From the NCBI RefSeq assembly GCF_029953285.1, contig NZ_JASAOI010000059.1, positions 46,606-110,605 on the forward strand: 64,000 nucleotides of DNA. The letters are read 5' to 3'. This document shows, piece after piece, positions 32,482 through 42,117 of the stretch. Below the pieces are notes generated by a model. That model worked only from the letters and a program-made list of their open reading frames with translations, was not told where the DNA came from and ran no database searches. How positions within the stretch are numbered: position 1 is the stretch's first letter; the number at the start of each line of letters is the position of its first letter. This DNA comes from Yinghuangia seranimata. GTDB lineage: Bacteria; Actinomycetota; Actinomycetes; Streptomycetales; Streptomycetaceae. A program made the translations under genes and the position numbers.

Positions 32482-34731
32482 TCACACGCGCGCCTCGACC
32501 GGCCCGTCCGGATCCGGATCCGGGTCCCGGCTGCCGGGCCGCGCGTGGCCGAGTGCCGCGCCTTCCACGTCGACGCGCGGCAGGACCCGGCCCAGCCACG
32601 CGGGCAGCCACCAGGCCCGCTCGCCGGTCAGCGCCAGCACGGCGGGCACGATCGCCATCCGGACCACGAACGCGTCGAACAGCACCGCGGCCGCCAGCCC
32701 GAACCCGAGCATCTTGATCAGCGACCCCTGCTCCCCGACGAACCCGGAGAAGACCGCGATCATGATCAGCGCGGCGGCGGTCACCACGCGGGCACTGTGC
32801 CGGAACCCCGAGACGACGGCCTGGTCCGCGGACTCCCCGTGGGTGTACGCCTCGCGCATCCGGGAGACCAGGAACACCTCGTAGTCCATGGCCAGTCCGA
32901 AGACGATGCCCATCATGAAGATCGGCATCAGGCTCATCACCGGGCCGGTCTGCTCCACTCCGAACAGGCCCGCGGCATGGCCCTGTTGGAAGACCAACAC
33001 GAGAACTCCCAGGGCGGCCAGCACCGAGAGGACGAATCCCAAAGCGGCCTTGACCGGCACGAGCACGGACCGGAAGACCAGCATCAGCAACACCACCGCC
33101 AAGCCGCCCACCACGGCCAGATACGGCACCAGCGCGGACTGCACCTTCGCCGCGATGTCGATGTTCAGCGCGGTGGTGCCGGTGACTTCGTACGTCGCCG
33201 ACGCCTGCGCCTCCACCGCCGGCCGCTCGCGGCGGATCCGCTCCACGAGCGCTTTGGTCCTCTCGTCCGTGGGGCTGGTCGACGGGGTGGCCTTGAACAC
33301 CGCCGTGTCGCCGGCCTCGTTGAAGCGGGCCTGCGAGACCGACACGATGCCGTCCGTACCGCCGATCCGTTCCCCGACGGTGCGCGCCGCGGCGTGCGGA
33401 TCGGCGGTTCCCCGCGCGTCCACGACGATGGTCAGCGGACCGTTGAAGCCGGGGCCGAAGCCCTCGGCGAGCGCGTCGTACGCCCGCCGCTCGGTGGTCG
33501 CGGTGGACTTGGCTTCGTCGCCGGGCATGCCCAGTTGCAGCGACGCCATCGGGACGGCCAGCGCGCCGAGGCCCGCGACCCCGAGGACCAGCACCGCCAC
33601 CGGGCGCCGCAGCACGAACCGGGCCCAGCGCGTGCCCAGGTTGTCCCGTCCTCCCGCGGCACGGTCGCGGAGCCCGGCGACGCCGTCACGCGCACCGGAC
33701 GTGCGCGCCCGGCGCGCCTTGCGCGCCAGCACCGCGTCGGGCCAGAACCCGAGCAGGGCGGGGACGACCGTCAACGCGACCAGCACGGCGACCGCGACGG
33801 CCCCCGCCGCGGCCAGGCCCATCTTCGTCAGCGTCGGAATGCCGACCACCGACAGGCCCGCCAGCGCGATCACCACGGTGACCCCGGCGAACACGACCGC
33901 CGACCCGGCGGTGCCCACCGCCACTCCGGCCGCCTCCGCCGCGGCCCGCCCGCGCGCCCGTTCCTCCCGGTAGCGGGACACCACGAACAGCGCGTAGTCG
34001 ATGCCGACCGCCAGGCCCAGCATCATCGCAAGCGTGGCCGTGTCCGAGGACAACCCCAACGGGTCGGCCAGCAGCACGATCCCGAACAGGCTGACGGCCA
34101 CGCCCACGACCGCGGTCAGCAGCGGCAGGCCCGCGGCCGCCAGCGACCCGAACGTGAACAGCAGCACGACCGCCGCCGCCGAAAGCCCGACGATCTCCGC
34201 GGTCCCGTCCGGCCCGCCGCCCGCGTCCATCGCCGAACCGCCGGTCTCCACCGTCAGGCCCGCCGCCCGCGCCCGGTCGGCCGCCGCGTCCACGGCGGCA
34301 CGGTCGGCATCGGTGACTTCGGAGGACTCGACTTTGTAGGTGACGGTCGCGTACGCCGTCGTACCGTTCCCGCTGACGGCTCCCGACGCGAACGGGTCGG
34401 CGACGCCCGCCACTTGGGGGCCGCCACCGAGCGAGTGCACGGCGTCCTCGACGGCCTTCCGGGTGTCGCCCGCGGTCACCTTCTGCCCGTTCGGGGCGAC
34501 GAAGACGACCCGGGCGGTGGCGCCGTCGGCGGCCGTTCCCGGAAAACGGTCCTCCATGAGATCGAACGCCTTCTGCGCCTCGATCCCCGGCATCGAGAAC
34601 TCGTCGTCAGAGGCCTCCGGCGCCCCCATGGCGCCCACCGCGACCGCGACCAGCACCCCCAGCCACACCAGGAGGACCCGGCCGCGCCGCCGAAAGGCGC
34701 CGCGGCCGAGCCGATACAGAAAAGTCGCCAC
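32482..34731 (-). CDS. MMPL family RND-type transporter
   Basis: 749 residues from GTG 34731 (GGGAG upstream). Twelve membrane helices in the typical 1+5+1+5 layout; the first helix is followed by a periplasmic loop (EFSMPGIEAQKAFDLMEDRF), and GLAVGIDYALFVVSRYREE and GLAMDYEVFLVSRMREA are the paired helix-4/helix-10 motifs with the Asp-Tyr proton-relay residues. Actinobacterial members export lipids, glycopeptides or drugs. No TetR gene is adjacent; regulation may come from the two-component system downstream or via the repeat at 34819-34861. Confidence 0.92.
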   Translation of the reverse strand: MATFLYRLGRGAFRRRGRVLLVWLGVLVAVAVGAMGAPEASDDEFSMPGIEAQKAFDLMEDRFPGTAADGATARVVFVAPNGQKVTAGDTRKAVEDAVHSLGGGPQVAGVADPFASGAVSGNGTTAYATVTYKVESSEVTDADRAAVDAAADRARAAGLTVETGGSAMDAGGGPDGTAEIVGLSAAAVVLLFTFGSLAAAGLPLLTAVVGVAVSLFGIVLLADPLGLSSDTATLAMMLGLAVGIDYALFVVSRYREERARGRAAAEAAGVAVGTAGSAVVFAGVTVVIALAGLSVVGIPTLTKMGLAAAGAVAVAVLVALTVVPALLGFWPDAVLARKARRARTSGARDGVAGLRDRAAGGRDNLGTRWARFVLRRPVAVLVLGVAGLGALAVPMASLQLGMPGDEAKSTATTERRAYDALAEGFGPGFNGPLTIVVDARGTADPHAAARTVGERIGGTDGIVSVSQARFNEAGDTAVFKATPSTSPTDERTKALVERIRRERPAVEAQASATYEVTGTTALNIDIAAKVQSALVPYLAVVGGLAVVLLMLVFRSVLVPVKAALGFVLSVLAALGVLVLVFQQGHAAGLFGVEQTGPVMSLMPIFMMGIVFGLAMDYEVFLVSRMREAYTHGESADQAVVSGFRHSARVVTAAALIMIAVFSGFVGEQGSLIKMLGFGLAAAVLFDAFVVRMAIVPAVLALTGERAWWLPAWLGRVLPRVDVEGAALGHARPGSRDPDPDPDGPVEARV

Positions 34732-34818
34732 GTCAGGGTCTCCCTATCCACAAGCGATGACCGCTCAAGGCTCGCCGGGGGAGACCCCTCCAGTCGTCAT
34801 GCCGCTACGGACACTGCG

Positions 34819-34861
34819 GCCTACTGAAACCACACGACCGCGTACTGAAATCGCAGTAGGC
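34819..34861. promoter_or_regulatory. Inverted repeat GCCTACTG...CAGTAGGC upstream of MMPL
   Basis: Perfect 8-bp arms (34819-34826 and 34854-34861), with TACTGAAA directly repeated at 34822 and 34843. About 90 nt upstream of the MMPL start, in its promoter region. Confidence 0.5.
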
Positions 34862-34895
34862 ACGCGTCCACAGCGCTGTGCCAGCGCATCGCCGG

Positions 34896-35330
34896 TCAAC
34901 GCGTCGGCGGGGAGACCGGGATGGGCTTGTCCGTCGCGCGCGGACTGGTGGCGTGGTGGCGTTCATCGGCGGTTGAGAGCCAGAAGTAGATTGCCGGGAG
35001 CACGAGTTCGATGGCCAGAAGGACCAACTGGAACCACTGAGGCCGCCCTTGGACGCCCCAGGACAACAACCTGCTCACGCCGCCGAGAAAGAAGACACCG
35101 GCGAGCCAGCGCACCGCCTTCGACGGGATGGGCGACTGCCGGGCCACCCAGATCCAGGCCAGGCCGTAGCCGAGGAAGGTCGCGCTGAAGAACCTGACCA
35201 GGCTGTCGACGGTCGGCCCGGCCGAACTCGCACCGGGCACCGAGTCCATGCCTGTCGCCATGTGGGTGGCGCCGATCGCCACGCAGGCGATGCCCATCGT
35301 CCATGAGAGCCACTTGAGGAGCCTTGCCAT
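34896..35330 (-). CDS. DUF4345-like membrane protein
   Basis: 144 residues with four hydrophobic helices (about 5-25, 45-65, 73-93, 98-118) and a polar tail. The GATHMATGMDSVPG loop and FFSATFLGYGLAWIWVAR helix match DUF4345. Function unknown. Divergent from a TetR gene with a strong palindrome between, so it is probably the repressed target. Confidence 0.75.
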   Translation of the reverse strand: MARLLKWLSWTMGIACVAIGATHMATGMDSVPGASSAGPTVDSLVRFFSATFLGYGLAWIWVARQSPIPSKAVRWLAGVFFLGGVSRLLSWGVQGRPQWFQLVLLAIELVLPAIYFWLSTADERHHATSPRATDKPIPVSPPTR

Positions 35331-35346
35331 ACGTCGGTCACCCCAG

Positions 35347-35372
35347 CCTTAGTAGGCAGCTGTCTACTAAGG
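35347..35372. promoter_or_regulatory. TetR operator, 26-bp near-perfect palindrome
   Basis: Arms CCTTAGTAGGCAG and CTGTCTACTAAGG differ by one base. A further half-site GGTAGACA lies at 35389-35396, closer to the TetR start. Lies in the 87-nt divergent DUF4345-TetR region. Confidence 0.75.
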
Positions 35373-35417
35373 CGAAGGTAAAAGCGTTGGTAGACACGCG
35401 TCAAGTAACCTCGGGGC

Positions 35418-36032
35418 GTGACCACGCGCCGCAGGCTCAGCCCCGACGAGCGCCGCCGCCAGTTGCTCGACGCGGGGGCGGAGTTGTTCGCGGCCGAGCC
35501 GTACGACGCCGTCCTGATGGAGAACGTGGCCGAGCGGGCGGGAATCTCAAGGGCGTTGCTGTACCGCTACTTCCCGAACAAGCGTGCGCTGTTCGCCGCG
35601 ATCTATCAGCAGGCGACGAAGCGGCTGCTCGCCGACACGCCGATCGACCCGGCGAGCCCGGTGTTCGAGCAGCTGTCCGCGGGGCTCGACGTCCACTTCG
35701 ACTACTTCGCGGCGAACCGGAACACGGTTCTCGCCGCGAACCGCGAGCTCGCGGGCGACCCGGTGATCCAGACGATCGTGAACGACGAGCTGGCCGAGCT
35801 GCGGCAGCGGCTGCTGGACGCGAGCGGAGTGGACGGCCGGGCACGGGACATGGCCTCCGCCGCACTGACGGGCTGGCTGCTGTTCGTCCGCGTGCTGTGC
35901 GTGGAGTGGCTCGCCGACGGCACGTTCACGCGGCCCGAACTGCACGCCATGTGCGTCGGTGCGTTGCGAGGAGCGCTCGGCACGGTGCCGGGCGCCGAGC
36001 GGTTCCTCGCCGAGGCTGACGCCAACCGCTGA
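35418..36032 (+). CDS. TetR family regulator
   Basis: 204 residues from GTG 35418. Helix-turn-helix VLMENVAERAGISRALLYRYF near residues 33-53, followed by an all-helical ligand domain of standard length ending in FLAEADANR. Divergent from the DUF4345 gene; the intervening palindrome is the expected operator. No clear ribosome site precedes the GTG. Confidence 0.9.
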   Translation: MTTRRRLSPDERRRQLLDAGAELFAAEPYDAVLMENVAERAGISRALLYRYFPNKRALFAAIYQQATKRLLADTPIDPASPVFEQLSAGLDVHFDYFAANRNTVLAANRELAGDPVIQTIVNDELAELRQRLLDASGVDGRARDMASAALTGWLLFVRVLCVEWLADGTFTRPELHAMCVGALRGALGTVPGAERFLAEADANR

Positions 36033-36128
36033 GCACTCCGATGCCTGCCGCGCCCTGAGCAGGTTCCGCGCCCAGATGGTCTTGAACGGTCTGGGCCGCC
36101 AAGGATTGTGCGGCAGCGTTCTTGAGAA

Positions 36129-36425
36129 TCAGGCGCCGGAGTTGTCGACGAAGCCCACGATGTCGAGATATTCGATTTTGGGCCGGACGCCGTAAACCCC
36201 CGTCACCTTGCCGACGAGCTCATCCGTGAAGAAGGAGCGGGCCTTCTCCTCGTCGTCCCACACGTAGAAGTTCCTTGCGTGAACGCCGTCGTCGTCGAGC
36301 ATGAAGCTCTTGAAACGAAGGCCGGCCATGCCTTCGAACGGTGGGCGGAGCTCGCCGGCAATCTTTGCGACAGTTGCACGGTCGAACTTGTCGGTCTGCG
36401 TGAAAGTCACGAGCACGCCGATCAT
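36129..36425 (-). CDS. Small dimeric alpha/beta-barrel (YdhR-like monooxygenase) protein
   Basis: 98 residues from ATG 36425 with AGGAGG 4-5 nt upstream. MIGVLVTFTQTDKFDRATVA opens a ferredoxin-like fold; LRFKSFMLDDDGVHARNFYV and WDDEEKARSFFTDEL are typical of YdhR/ABM-like putative mono-oxygenases that act as dimers. Substrate unknown. It lies between two unrelated genes and is probably monocistronic. Confidence 0.75.
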   Translation of the reverse strand: MIGVLVTFTQTDKFDRATVAKIAGELRPPFEGMAGLRFKSFMLDDDGVHARNFYVWDDEEKARSFFTDELVGKVTGVYGVRPKIEYLDIVGFVDNSGA

Positions 36426-36518
36426 CGGGCCTCCTAGCGATTGGGTGAGCACGGTCGATTGAGTGAAGCTAGCGACGGACCCTAGTACACGGGCCCGGAA
36501 TTTCTTGTCATTAGGCTG

Positions 36519-38183
36519 CTAGTCGGCGGTGCGGCTTGCGGTCGCCGTCGGGGGCACGATCGACTGCTTGTGGTGGAAGTGGTTGTTCGGGTCCCAGATG
36601 CCCTTCGTCAGTTGCAGCCGCTCGTAATTGTCCTTGTAGTACAGCCGCGGATATTGCGGGGCGGGGTCGGTCGCGATGCCCAGGTCGACGTCCGGGTAGT
36701 TGACGTACGCGCCGTCCGTGGTGCGGTCGTGCGTCGCGTCGCTGACCTCGGGCACGCCGCCGGTGTCGGCGTAGACGGCGGTGTAGAAGCCCTTGAGGAA
36801 GTCCAGGTGGGCCTGGTCCTGGGCGGGGTTCGTCCAGTAGGTCTGGTACTGGAGCTTCATGCAGGAATCGCGTTGCGGCACCGCGGTGTCGTGCGGCGCG
36901 ACGGCGTTGACGCGGCAGCCGTACGAGTCGATCTGGGCGATGGTCTGGGTCAGGTCCACATCCGGGACGTCCTTGGTGAGCCAGTCCCACATGGCCGCGA
37001 CCTGGGTACCGGTGAACGGCTTGCGGTGGTAGGCGGACTTGTACTTTCCGCGCTGGTTCGGCCCTGAGCCGTTGAGCGTCTGGGTCGCCTGCAGCCACGG
37101 CATCTGGCGGCGCTTTTCCGGAAGGGGCAGGAACAGGCCGCCCACTTCGGCGATCTGCACCGTCGAAGAGGTGGTGAGTCCCGCCTCCAGGGCCGCGATA
37201 TAGGCGTCGAGCGGTGCGACGTCCTCGCCGAGCCATTGGCTGGACACGACGATGTTGCCGTTGGTCTTGTGGGTGAGTTTCAGAATGCTGAACAGCTGGT
37301 TGTAAACGGTCTCGTCGGGTCCGCTGTGGGCCGCGAAGAAGTTGCCGAAGTTCGCCAGCAGTTTGTCGAAGTCGTCACGGTGTTTGATCAGGTCGGCCCA
37401 CGGCCAGGCGATGCTGCTCAGCCACATGTGCGGCGGCGGTACGGGCAGATCGGCGAAGTAATAGCGCAGGACGACTCCGAAGTTGCCGCCCCCGCCGCCC
37501 GTATGCGACCAGAAAAGGTTTGCCGTGTCGGAGCCCGCCGGGTCGGAGCGATGCGCCTCGGTCACCGTGACGCAGCCGTCCTTGACCGTGACGACGTCGA
37601 CCTGCACCAGGTAATCGACGGTGAGCCCGTCGCGGCGCGACATGATTCCGTAGCCACCGCCGCAAATGTGGCCGCCGGCGCCGACCGAGTAGCACGACCC
37701 GGCCGGAATGGTCACCCCGAACTTGCGGAACAGCTGGGTGTACACGTCCCAGTTGGTGGCGCCGGACTCCACGCAATAGGCGCTACGGCCGTACTTGTCC
37801 TTGGTGTGGCAGACGCCTTTCATCGTGCTCACATCGAGGATGGCGCCACCGGTGTTCTCGACGAAGTCTTCGTAGCAGTGGCCTCCGCTGCGCACCGTGG
37901 GGCGCAGATTCCGCTCGAGGGCGGTGCGTACCGCTCCGACCGCCTGGTCGTCGCGGGTGAGGAGTTGGATGTATAGCGGATCGCTCGTCCAACGCTGGTT
38001 GAACCCCTGGCTGAGGGTCTCGTAGCGGCCGTCCCCGGGCCGGACGATCAAATCGGAGTCGACCGGGGCGGCCACGGCGGATTTCGCGCCGGCGGTCTCG
38101 GTGCCGAATGCGCCGAGGGACACTCCGCCGATCACCGCTCCGGCGGCGCCCAGAAGTCCCCGTCGGCTAACGCCGTTGCTCAT
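36519..38183 (-). CDS. Tat-exported FAD-linked oxidoreductase with BBE domain
   Basis: 554 residues from ATG 38183 (AAGGAG 9 nt upstream). The N-terminus SRRGLLGAAGAVIGGVSLGA is a twin-arginine signal peptide. PCMH-type FAD domain follows: RSGGHCYEDF provides the His for 8-alpha-N1-histidyl linkage and GSCYSVGAGGHICGGGYG the Cys for 6-S-cysteinyl linkage, i.e. bicovalent FAD as in berberine-bridge and aclacinomycin oxidases. The C-terminal BBE motif WDPNNHFHHKQSI is intact. An extracellular oxidase of alcohols, sugars or polyketides; no biosynthetic cluster is nearby. Confidence 0.92.
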   Translation of the reverse strand: MSNGVSRRGLLGAAGAVIGGVSLGAFGTETAGAKSAVAAPVDSDLIVRPGDGRYETLSQGFNQRWTSDPLYIQLLTRDDQAVGAVRTALERNLRPTVRSGGHCYEDFVENTGGAILDVSTMKGVCHTKDKYGRSAYCVESGATNWDVYTQLFRKFGVTIPAGSCYSVGAGGHICGGGYGIMSRRDGLTVDYLVQVDVVTVKDGCVTVTEAHRSDPAGSDTANLFWSHTGGGGGNFGVVLRYYFADLPVPPPHMWLSSIAWPWADLIKHRDDFDKLLANFGNFFAAHSGPDETVYNQLFSILKLTHKTNGNIVVSSQWLGEDVAPLDAYIAALEAGLTTSSTVQIAEVGGLFLPLPEKRRQMPWLQATQTLNGSGPNQRGKYKSAYHRKPFTGTQVAAMWDWLTKDVPDVDLTQTIAQIDSYGCRVNAVAPHDTAVPQRDSCMKLQYQTYWTNPAQDQAHLDFLKGFYTAVYADTGGVPEVSDATHDRTTDGAYVNYPDVDLGIATDPAPQYPRLYYKDNYERLQLTKGIWDPNNHFHHKQSIVPPTATASRTAD

Positions 38184-38450
38184 GCGCCACATCTCCTTCG
38201 TCGGCCGGAACCCGCGACGTTCCCGCGAACCTTCTTACCGGATAATGCGATTGATTTCGGTAATACGGGTGTTTCGCAGGAAAATCGGGTCAGAAGCTAC
38301 CAGTGGTGGTTGACCGGGCTCCGGAGACTCGCCGCCCTCTGCCGGCGCTCCCTCGTTCGGCGGGTGATGCTGTGCGAGAGTCGGCGTATCCGGCATCATC
38401 CAGACAAATGGTGTGGCGCGTACGACGCAGCAGGCGGAAGGACTTCCCTC

Positions 38451-39848
38451 ATGCCCATTGCAACGGTCAACCCCGCGACCGGCGAAACCCTCAAGACCTT
38501 CGACCCGATGGGACCGGAGGAGATCGAGCGGCGCCTGGCGGCCGCCTATGCGGCCTTCCGGCGCCACCGGTCCACCGACTTCGCCGAACGGGCCCGGCTG
38601 CTCGACCGCGCGGCGGACCTGCTGGACGAGGACCGCGACACCATCGCCCGCACCATGACCACCGAGATGGGCAAGCCGCTCGCCGCCGCCCGCGCGGAGG
38701 CCGCCAAGTGCGCCAAGGCCATGCACTGGTACGCGGCGAACGCCGAGGCCCTGCTGGCGGACGAGCACCCCTCGCAGGGGGACGTGCGCGACTCCGGGGC
38801 CGAGCACGCCCGCGTCCACTATCGGCCTCTCGGCGTGGTCCTGGCCGTCATGCCGTGGAACTTCCCGCTGTGGCAGGTGATCCGCTTCGCGGCCCCCGCC
38901 CTGATGGCCGGCAACACGGGCCTGCTCAAGCACGCCTCCAACGTCCCGCAGACCGCGCTCTACCTGGAGGACCTGTTCCGCCGGGCCGGCTACCCCGAAG
39001 GGTGCTTCCAGACCCTGCTCATCGGCTCCGGCGCCGTCGAGGCCGTGCTGCGCGACCCCAGGGTGGCCGCGGCGACGCTGACGGGGAGCGAGCCCGCGGG
39101 CCGCTCGGTCGCCGCCGTCGCGGGCGACGAGGTCAAGAAGACGGTGCTCGAACTCGGCGGCAGCGACCCGTTCGTGGTGATGCCGTCGGCCGACCTCGAG
39201 CGCGCCGCACGCACGGCTGTCACGGCCCGGGTGCAGAACAACGGCCAGTCCTGCATCGCCGCCAAGCGCTTCATCGTGCACACGGACGTCTACGACGCGT
39301 TCACGGCACGCTTCACGGAGCTGATGGCCGCACTCACGGTCGGCGACCCGATGGCCGACTCCACGGACGTCGGCCCCCTCGCCACCGAACAGGGCCGGGC
39401 CGACGTGGAGACGCTCGTGGACGACGCCCTGCAGCGCGGGGCGGTGGCCCTGTGCGGCGCGAAGCGCCCCGAGTCGCTGTCGAACGGCTGGTACTACGAA
39501 CCGACGGTCCTGGCCGGCGTGACCCCGCAGATGCGCATCCACCACGAGGAGGCCTTCGGCCCGGTGGCCTCGCTGTACCGCGTCGAGGACCTGGACGAGG
39601 CCCTGGACGTCGCCAACGACTCGCCCTTCGGCCTGAGTTCGAACGTCTGGACCCGCGACGAGGACGAACAGCGCCGCTTCGCCCGGGACATGGAGGCCGG
39701 CGGCGTCTTCTTCAACGGCATGACGGCCTCCCACCCGGCGTTCCCCTTCGGCGGCGTGAAGCGCTCGGGCTACGGCCGCGAACTGTCGGGGCACGGCATC
39801 CGCGAGTTCTGCAACGTCACGACGGTTTGGTACGGGCCCGCTGAGTGA
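38451..39848 (+). CDS. NAD(P)-dependent aldehyde (succinate-semialdehyde type) dehydrogenase
   Basis: 465 residues, slightly shorter than most of the family but complete. [10 protein letters not shown] (cofactor strand), [12 protein letters not shown], general base Glu in [11 protein letters not shown] (about residue 228) and catalytic Cys in [12 protein letters not shown] (about 262) are present. Features (short N-terminus, [16 protein letters not shown]) resemble the GabD/Sad subgroup that oxidises succinate semialdehyde. ATG 38451 has GGAAGGA upstream. No gabT-like neighbour is present. Confidence 0.93.
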   Translation: MPIATVNPATGETLKTFDPMGPEEIERRLAAAYAAFRRHRSTDFAERARLLDRAADLLDEDRDTIARTMTTEMGKPLAAARAEAAKCAKAMHWYAANAEALLADEHPSQGDVRDSGAEHARVHYRPLGVVLAVMPWNFPLWQVIRFAAPALMAGNTGLLKHASNVPQTALYLEDLFRRAGYPEGCFQTLLIGSGAVEAVLRDPRVAAATLTGSEPAGRSVAAVAGDEVKKTVLELGGSDPFVVMPSADLERAARTAVTARVQNNGQSCIAAKRFIVHTDVYDAFTARFTELMAALTVGDPMADSTDVGPLATEQGRADVETLVDDALQRGAVALCGAKRPESLSNGWYYEPTVLAGVTPQMRIHHEEAFGPVASLYRVEDLDEALDVANDSPFGLSSNVWTRDEDEQRRFARDMEAGGVFFNGMTASHPAFPFGGVKRSGYGRELSGHGIREFCNVTTVWYGPAE

Positions 39849-39945
39849 ACGGCCCAGCCTCGGGCTTTCGTGAGGTGCCCGGTGCTCCGTGCGGGTGGCA
39901 AGACTCCGAGCCATTGATGTGGGTGTCCCTCATTACGCTTCGCGC

Positions 39946-40575
39946 ATGGGCGACGAGCTGGATGGCTGTGAAGCAACATTCGCGTGGCGGGATCTGCTGC
40001 AACGCTGGAGTGACGAGTGGCTCGACCCGGTCCTGCACGAGCAGGAGCGGGGCGAACCCTTCACCGATGAGGTCCGGCAAGCCCGTTGGCTGGGAACCAC
40101 CGGGGCCTCGGTCCGCGACGTCCAAGCACTCGAGGAGCGCTTAGGGTCGGAACTACCCCCGAGCTACCGGCAGTTCCTGTTGGTGAGCGATGGCTGGCTG
40201 GACACCACTGAGTCCATCGAGCGGATCCTGCCCACCCGTGAAGTGGGGTGGACGCGGGACCTGGACCCCGAACTCGTGACGGCCTGGACGGACGGTTACG
40301 GCGATGCCGGCGCCCGGGTCGGAGACGAGGAGTACTTGGTCTACGGCGAGGCCCAGAGCACGGTCTCGCTGTGGCCCGAATACCTTCGGCACACCCTGAA
40401 GATCAGCCACACGCCCGACGCCACCGACGTCTACCTCCTCAACCCTCACGTCATGACACCGGACGGCGAATGGGAGGCGTGGTACCTCGCGCATTGGCTG
40501 ACCGGTGCCGTGCGCTACCGCTCCTTCTGGGACCTAATGAACGGTGAGTACGTACGCTTTCGCGGCGAATGGTGA
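39946..40575 (+). CDS. SMI1/KNR4 (SUKH) domain protein
   Basis: 209 residues from ATG 39946. The SUKH signature is VQALEERLGSELPPSYRQFL followed by LLVSDGWLDTTESIERILPT and a C-terminal YLAHWLTGAVRYRSFWDLM. SUKH proteins often are immunity proteins for polymorphic toxins; here no toxin gene lies next to it, so it may be an orphan immunity or a housekeeping adaptor. No strong ribosome site. Confidence 0.87.
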   Translation: MGDELDGCEATFAWRDLLQRWSDEWLDPVLHEQERGEPFTDEVRQARWLGTTGASVRDVQALEERLGSELPPSYRQFLLVSDGWLDTTESIERILPTREVGWTRDLDPELVTAWTDGYGDAGARVGDEEYLVYGEAQSTVSLWPEYLRHTLKISHTPDATDVYLLNPHVMTPDGEWEAWYLAHWLTGAVRYRSFWDLMNGEYVRFRGEW

Positions 40576-40785
40576 CCTACCCGCGGAATCGCGCACGGTC
40601 TTCGTGGATGCGCAGCGGCATGCCGGTGATCGGTTCGCTGCCCCATCCGGGACGAGCACCATCGCCGTGCGTACGGGACGAAGACGAGGCCCTGCCCCAG
40701 GGGCAAGGTTGCGGACCCGAGGATGGCCCCGGAATCGGTTCTGCGGCTATCTGTTGGGCCACACGGTGATCCAAAGGGGGACGAC

Positions 40786-41607
40786 CTAGGCCCGCGCTGA
40801 GGCTGCTTCCCAGGCGTTGCGTGTGGAGTGGAGGGTGGCTGCGGCGAAGGTGTCGAGGGGGGCTCGGCGCCACGTGTCGGAGAGGACTTCGACGCTGACG
40901 ACGCCGTCGTAGCCTTTCCCGACCAGGGCGTCGCAGAATCCGGCGAGGTCGAGCACGCCTTCGCCGGGGAGGACGCGCCGGTGCATCGACTCGGCGTGCA
41001 GGTCCGTCGTGATCATCTCCGGCGCGTCGGCGAACTGGACGAATCCGATCCGGTCCAGGGGGAGTGCCTCCAGGTCCCGCCACGTGCTCGGGCCGCGGAA
41101 GAAGTGCCAGCTCTCCACGACCAGTCGGAAGGCGTCGTGGTCGGACACTCCGGCCAGTTCCGCCAGGTGCAGCGCCGCATCGATGGAGTCGATGTGGCGC
41201 GTCGGGAGGAACTCCAGCGCGAAGCCGAGGCCTGCGTCGGCCAGCGCCTCTACACAGCGCCGGGCGCCGGCGGCGACCTGGTCGGCCGGGCCCGTCGCGA
41301 CGGCGAGGATCTGGCGGGCGCCCAGGATCGGGGCCAGTCGCAGCACGTTGGCCAGGCTGCGCGTGGTGGCGTCGACGTCCGCGCTGATGGACAGGGAGAC
41401 CAGTTCGTAGCACGGCAGATCGGCCTCGCCGAGCGACTCGGCCAGCCGTTGCGGCGGGAGCCCCCGGCGTTCGTGCTCCAGGACCGACATGACGTCGAGG
41501 CCGATGTGGTCGTACCCGGCGAGCGCGGCAGCGTGGATCTGCTGGGGGAGGGTCGGCGGCAGGTCGTAGTACGTCGAGTGGTTGAACACGTTGAAGCTGT
41601 ACTTCAT
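40786..41607 (-). CDS. Sugar phosphate isomerase/epimerase (xylose-isomerase-like TIM barrel)
   Basis: 273 residues from ATG 41607. AP-endonuclease-2-type barrel: AALAGYDHIGLDVMSVLEHE, LGARQILAVATGP, FALEFLPTRHIDSIDAA, RLVVESWHFFRGPSTW and IGFVQFADAPEMI carry the Glu, His and Asp metal ligands on successive strands. Probably an inositol/sugar-acid isomerase or dehydratase; substrate unknown. A double inverted repeat about 140 nt upstream may control it. Confidence 0.85.
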   Translation of the reverse strand: MKYSFNVFNHSTYYDLPPTLPQQIHAAALAGYDHIGLDVMSVLEHERRGLPPQRLAESLGEADLPCYELVSLSISADVDATTRSLANVLRLAPILGARQILAVATGPADQVAAGARRCVEALADAGLGFALEFLPTRHIDSIDAALHLAELAGVSDHDAFRLVVESWHFFRGPSTWRDLEALPLDRIGFVQFADAPEMITTDLHAESMHRRVLPGEGVLDLAGFCDALVGKGYDGVVSVEVLSDTWRRAPLDTFAAATLHSTRNAWEAASARA

Positions 41608-42117
41608 CGGTGGTCGGCACCGTCCTGCTCGGTCGCGGGCGCGCTGGTTCGGTGGTCGGTGTGGACGACTCCTCGTCGGTCGACCCGTGCGTGCCGTGGT
41701 CTGAACAGCGTCTCTGGTCGCGACGCCGGGCTCGGCAGGATCGTCATCATAGTCATGATGGCTATGAAAGGGGGAGTCGGGTGCGCGAAGCCGTGTCGGC
41801 ATTGTCGGCTGCCGGCGGGCCGCCGGCGCGCTGGCCTCCAACTCGCCTGCCGGGCGCCGCTTGTCGTGTGTGTCCGTGATGCAACCGACGTGTCTCCATA
41901 GGCGTACAGGATCAGTGGGGCGTCACGGGCCGCCGGAGTCGGGTGCACGCACGGCGCTGGACGAGGGGGTGCCGGTCGGGCGTAGGTGGGGGCTGTCGGC
42001 TATGAGGGGGAGGTCCGCGATGAGGACGGTGGTACGAGTGCGCGGGGACCGGGGCGCGGTGGGCTTCGGCTGGCCGCGCGGGGTTCGGGGCCGGGTCGGC
42101 GTGAGTGCGGTCGCACG
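41608..42117. other. Long intergenic stretch with inverted repeats, no convincing gene
   Basis: CATCAT-AGTC-ATGATG (41745-41760) overlaps TCATAG-N9-CTATGA (41747-41767) and is the only notable structure; it is AT-richer than its surroundings and probably the isomerase promoter/operator. The remaining 350 nt before the PAP2 gene show only shadow frames. Confidence 0.5.

Noticed and set aside
32389..34827. 812-codon forward frame opposite the MMPL gene
   Set aside because: His/Arg/Gly/Asp-rich antisense shadow; MMPL on the other strand is unambiguous.
36519..38183. Part of a natural-product cluster (aclacinomycin-oxidase-like)
   Set aside because: A single flavoprotein gene with unrelated neighbours; no PKS, NRPS or tailoring genes in the window.
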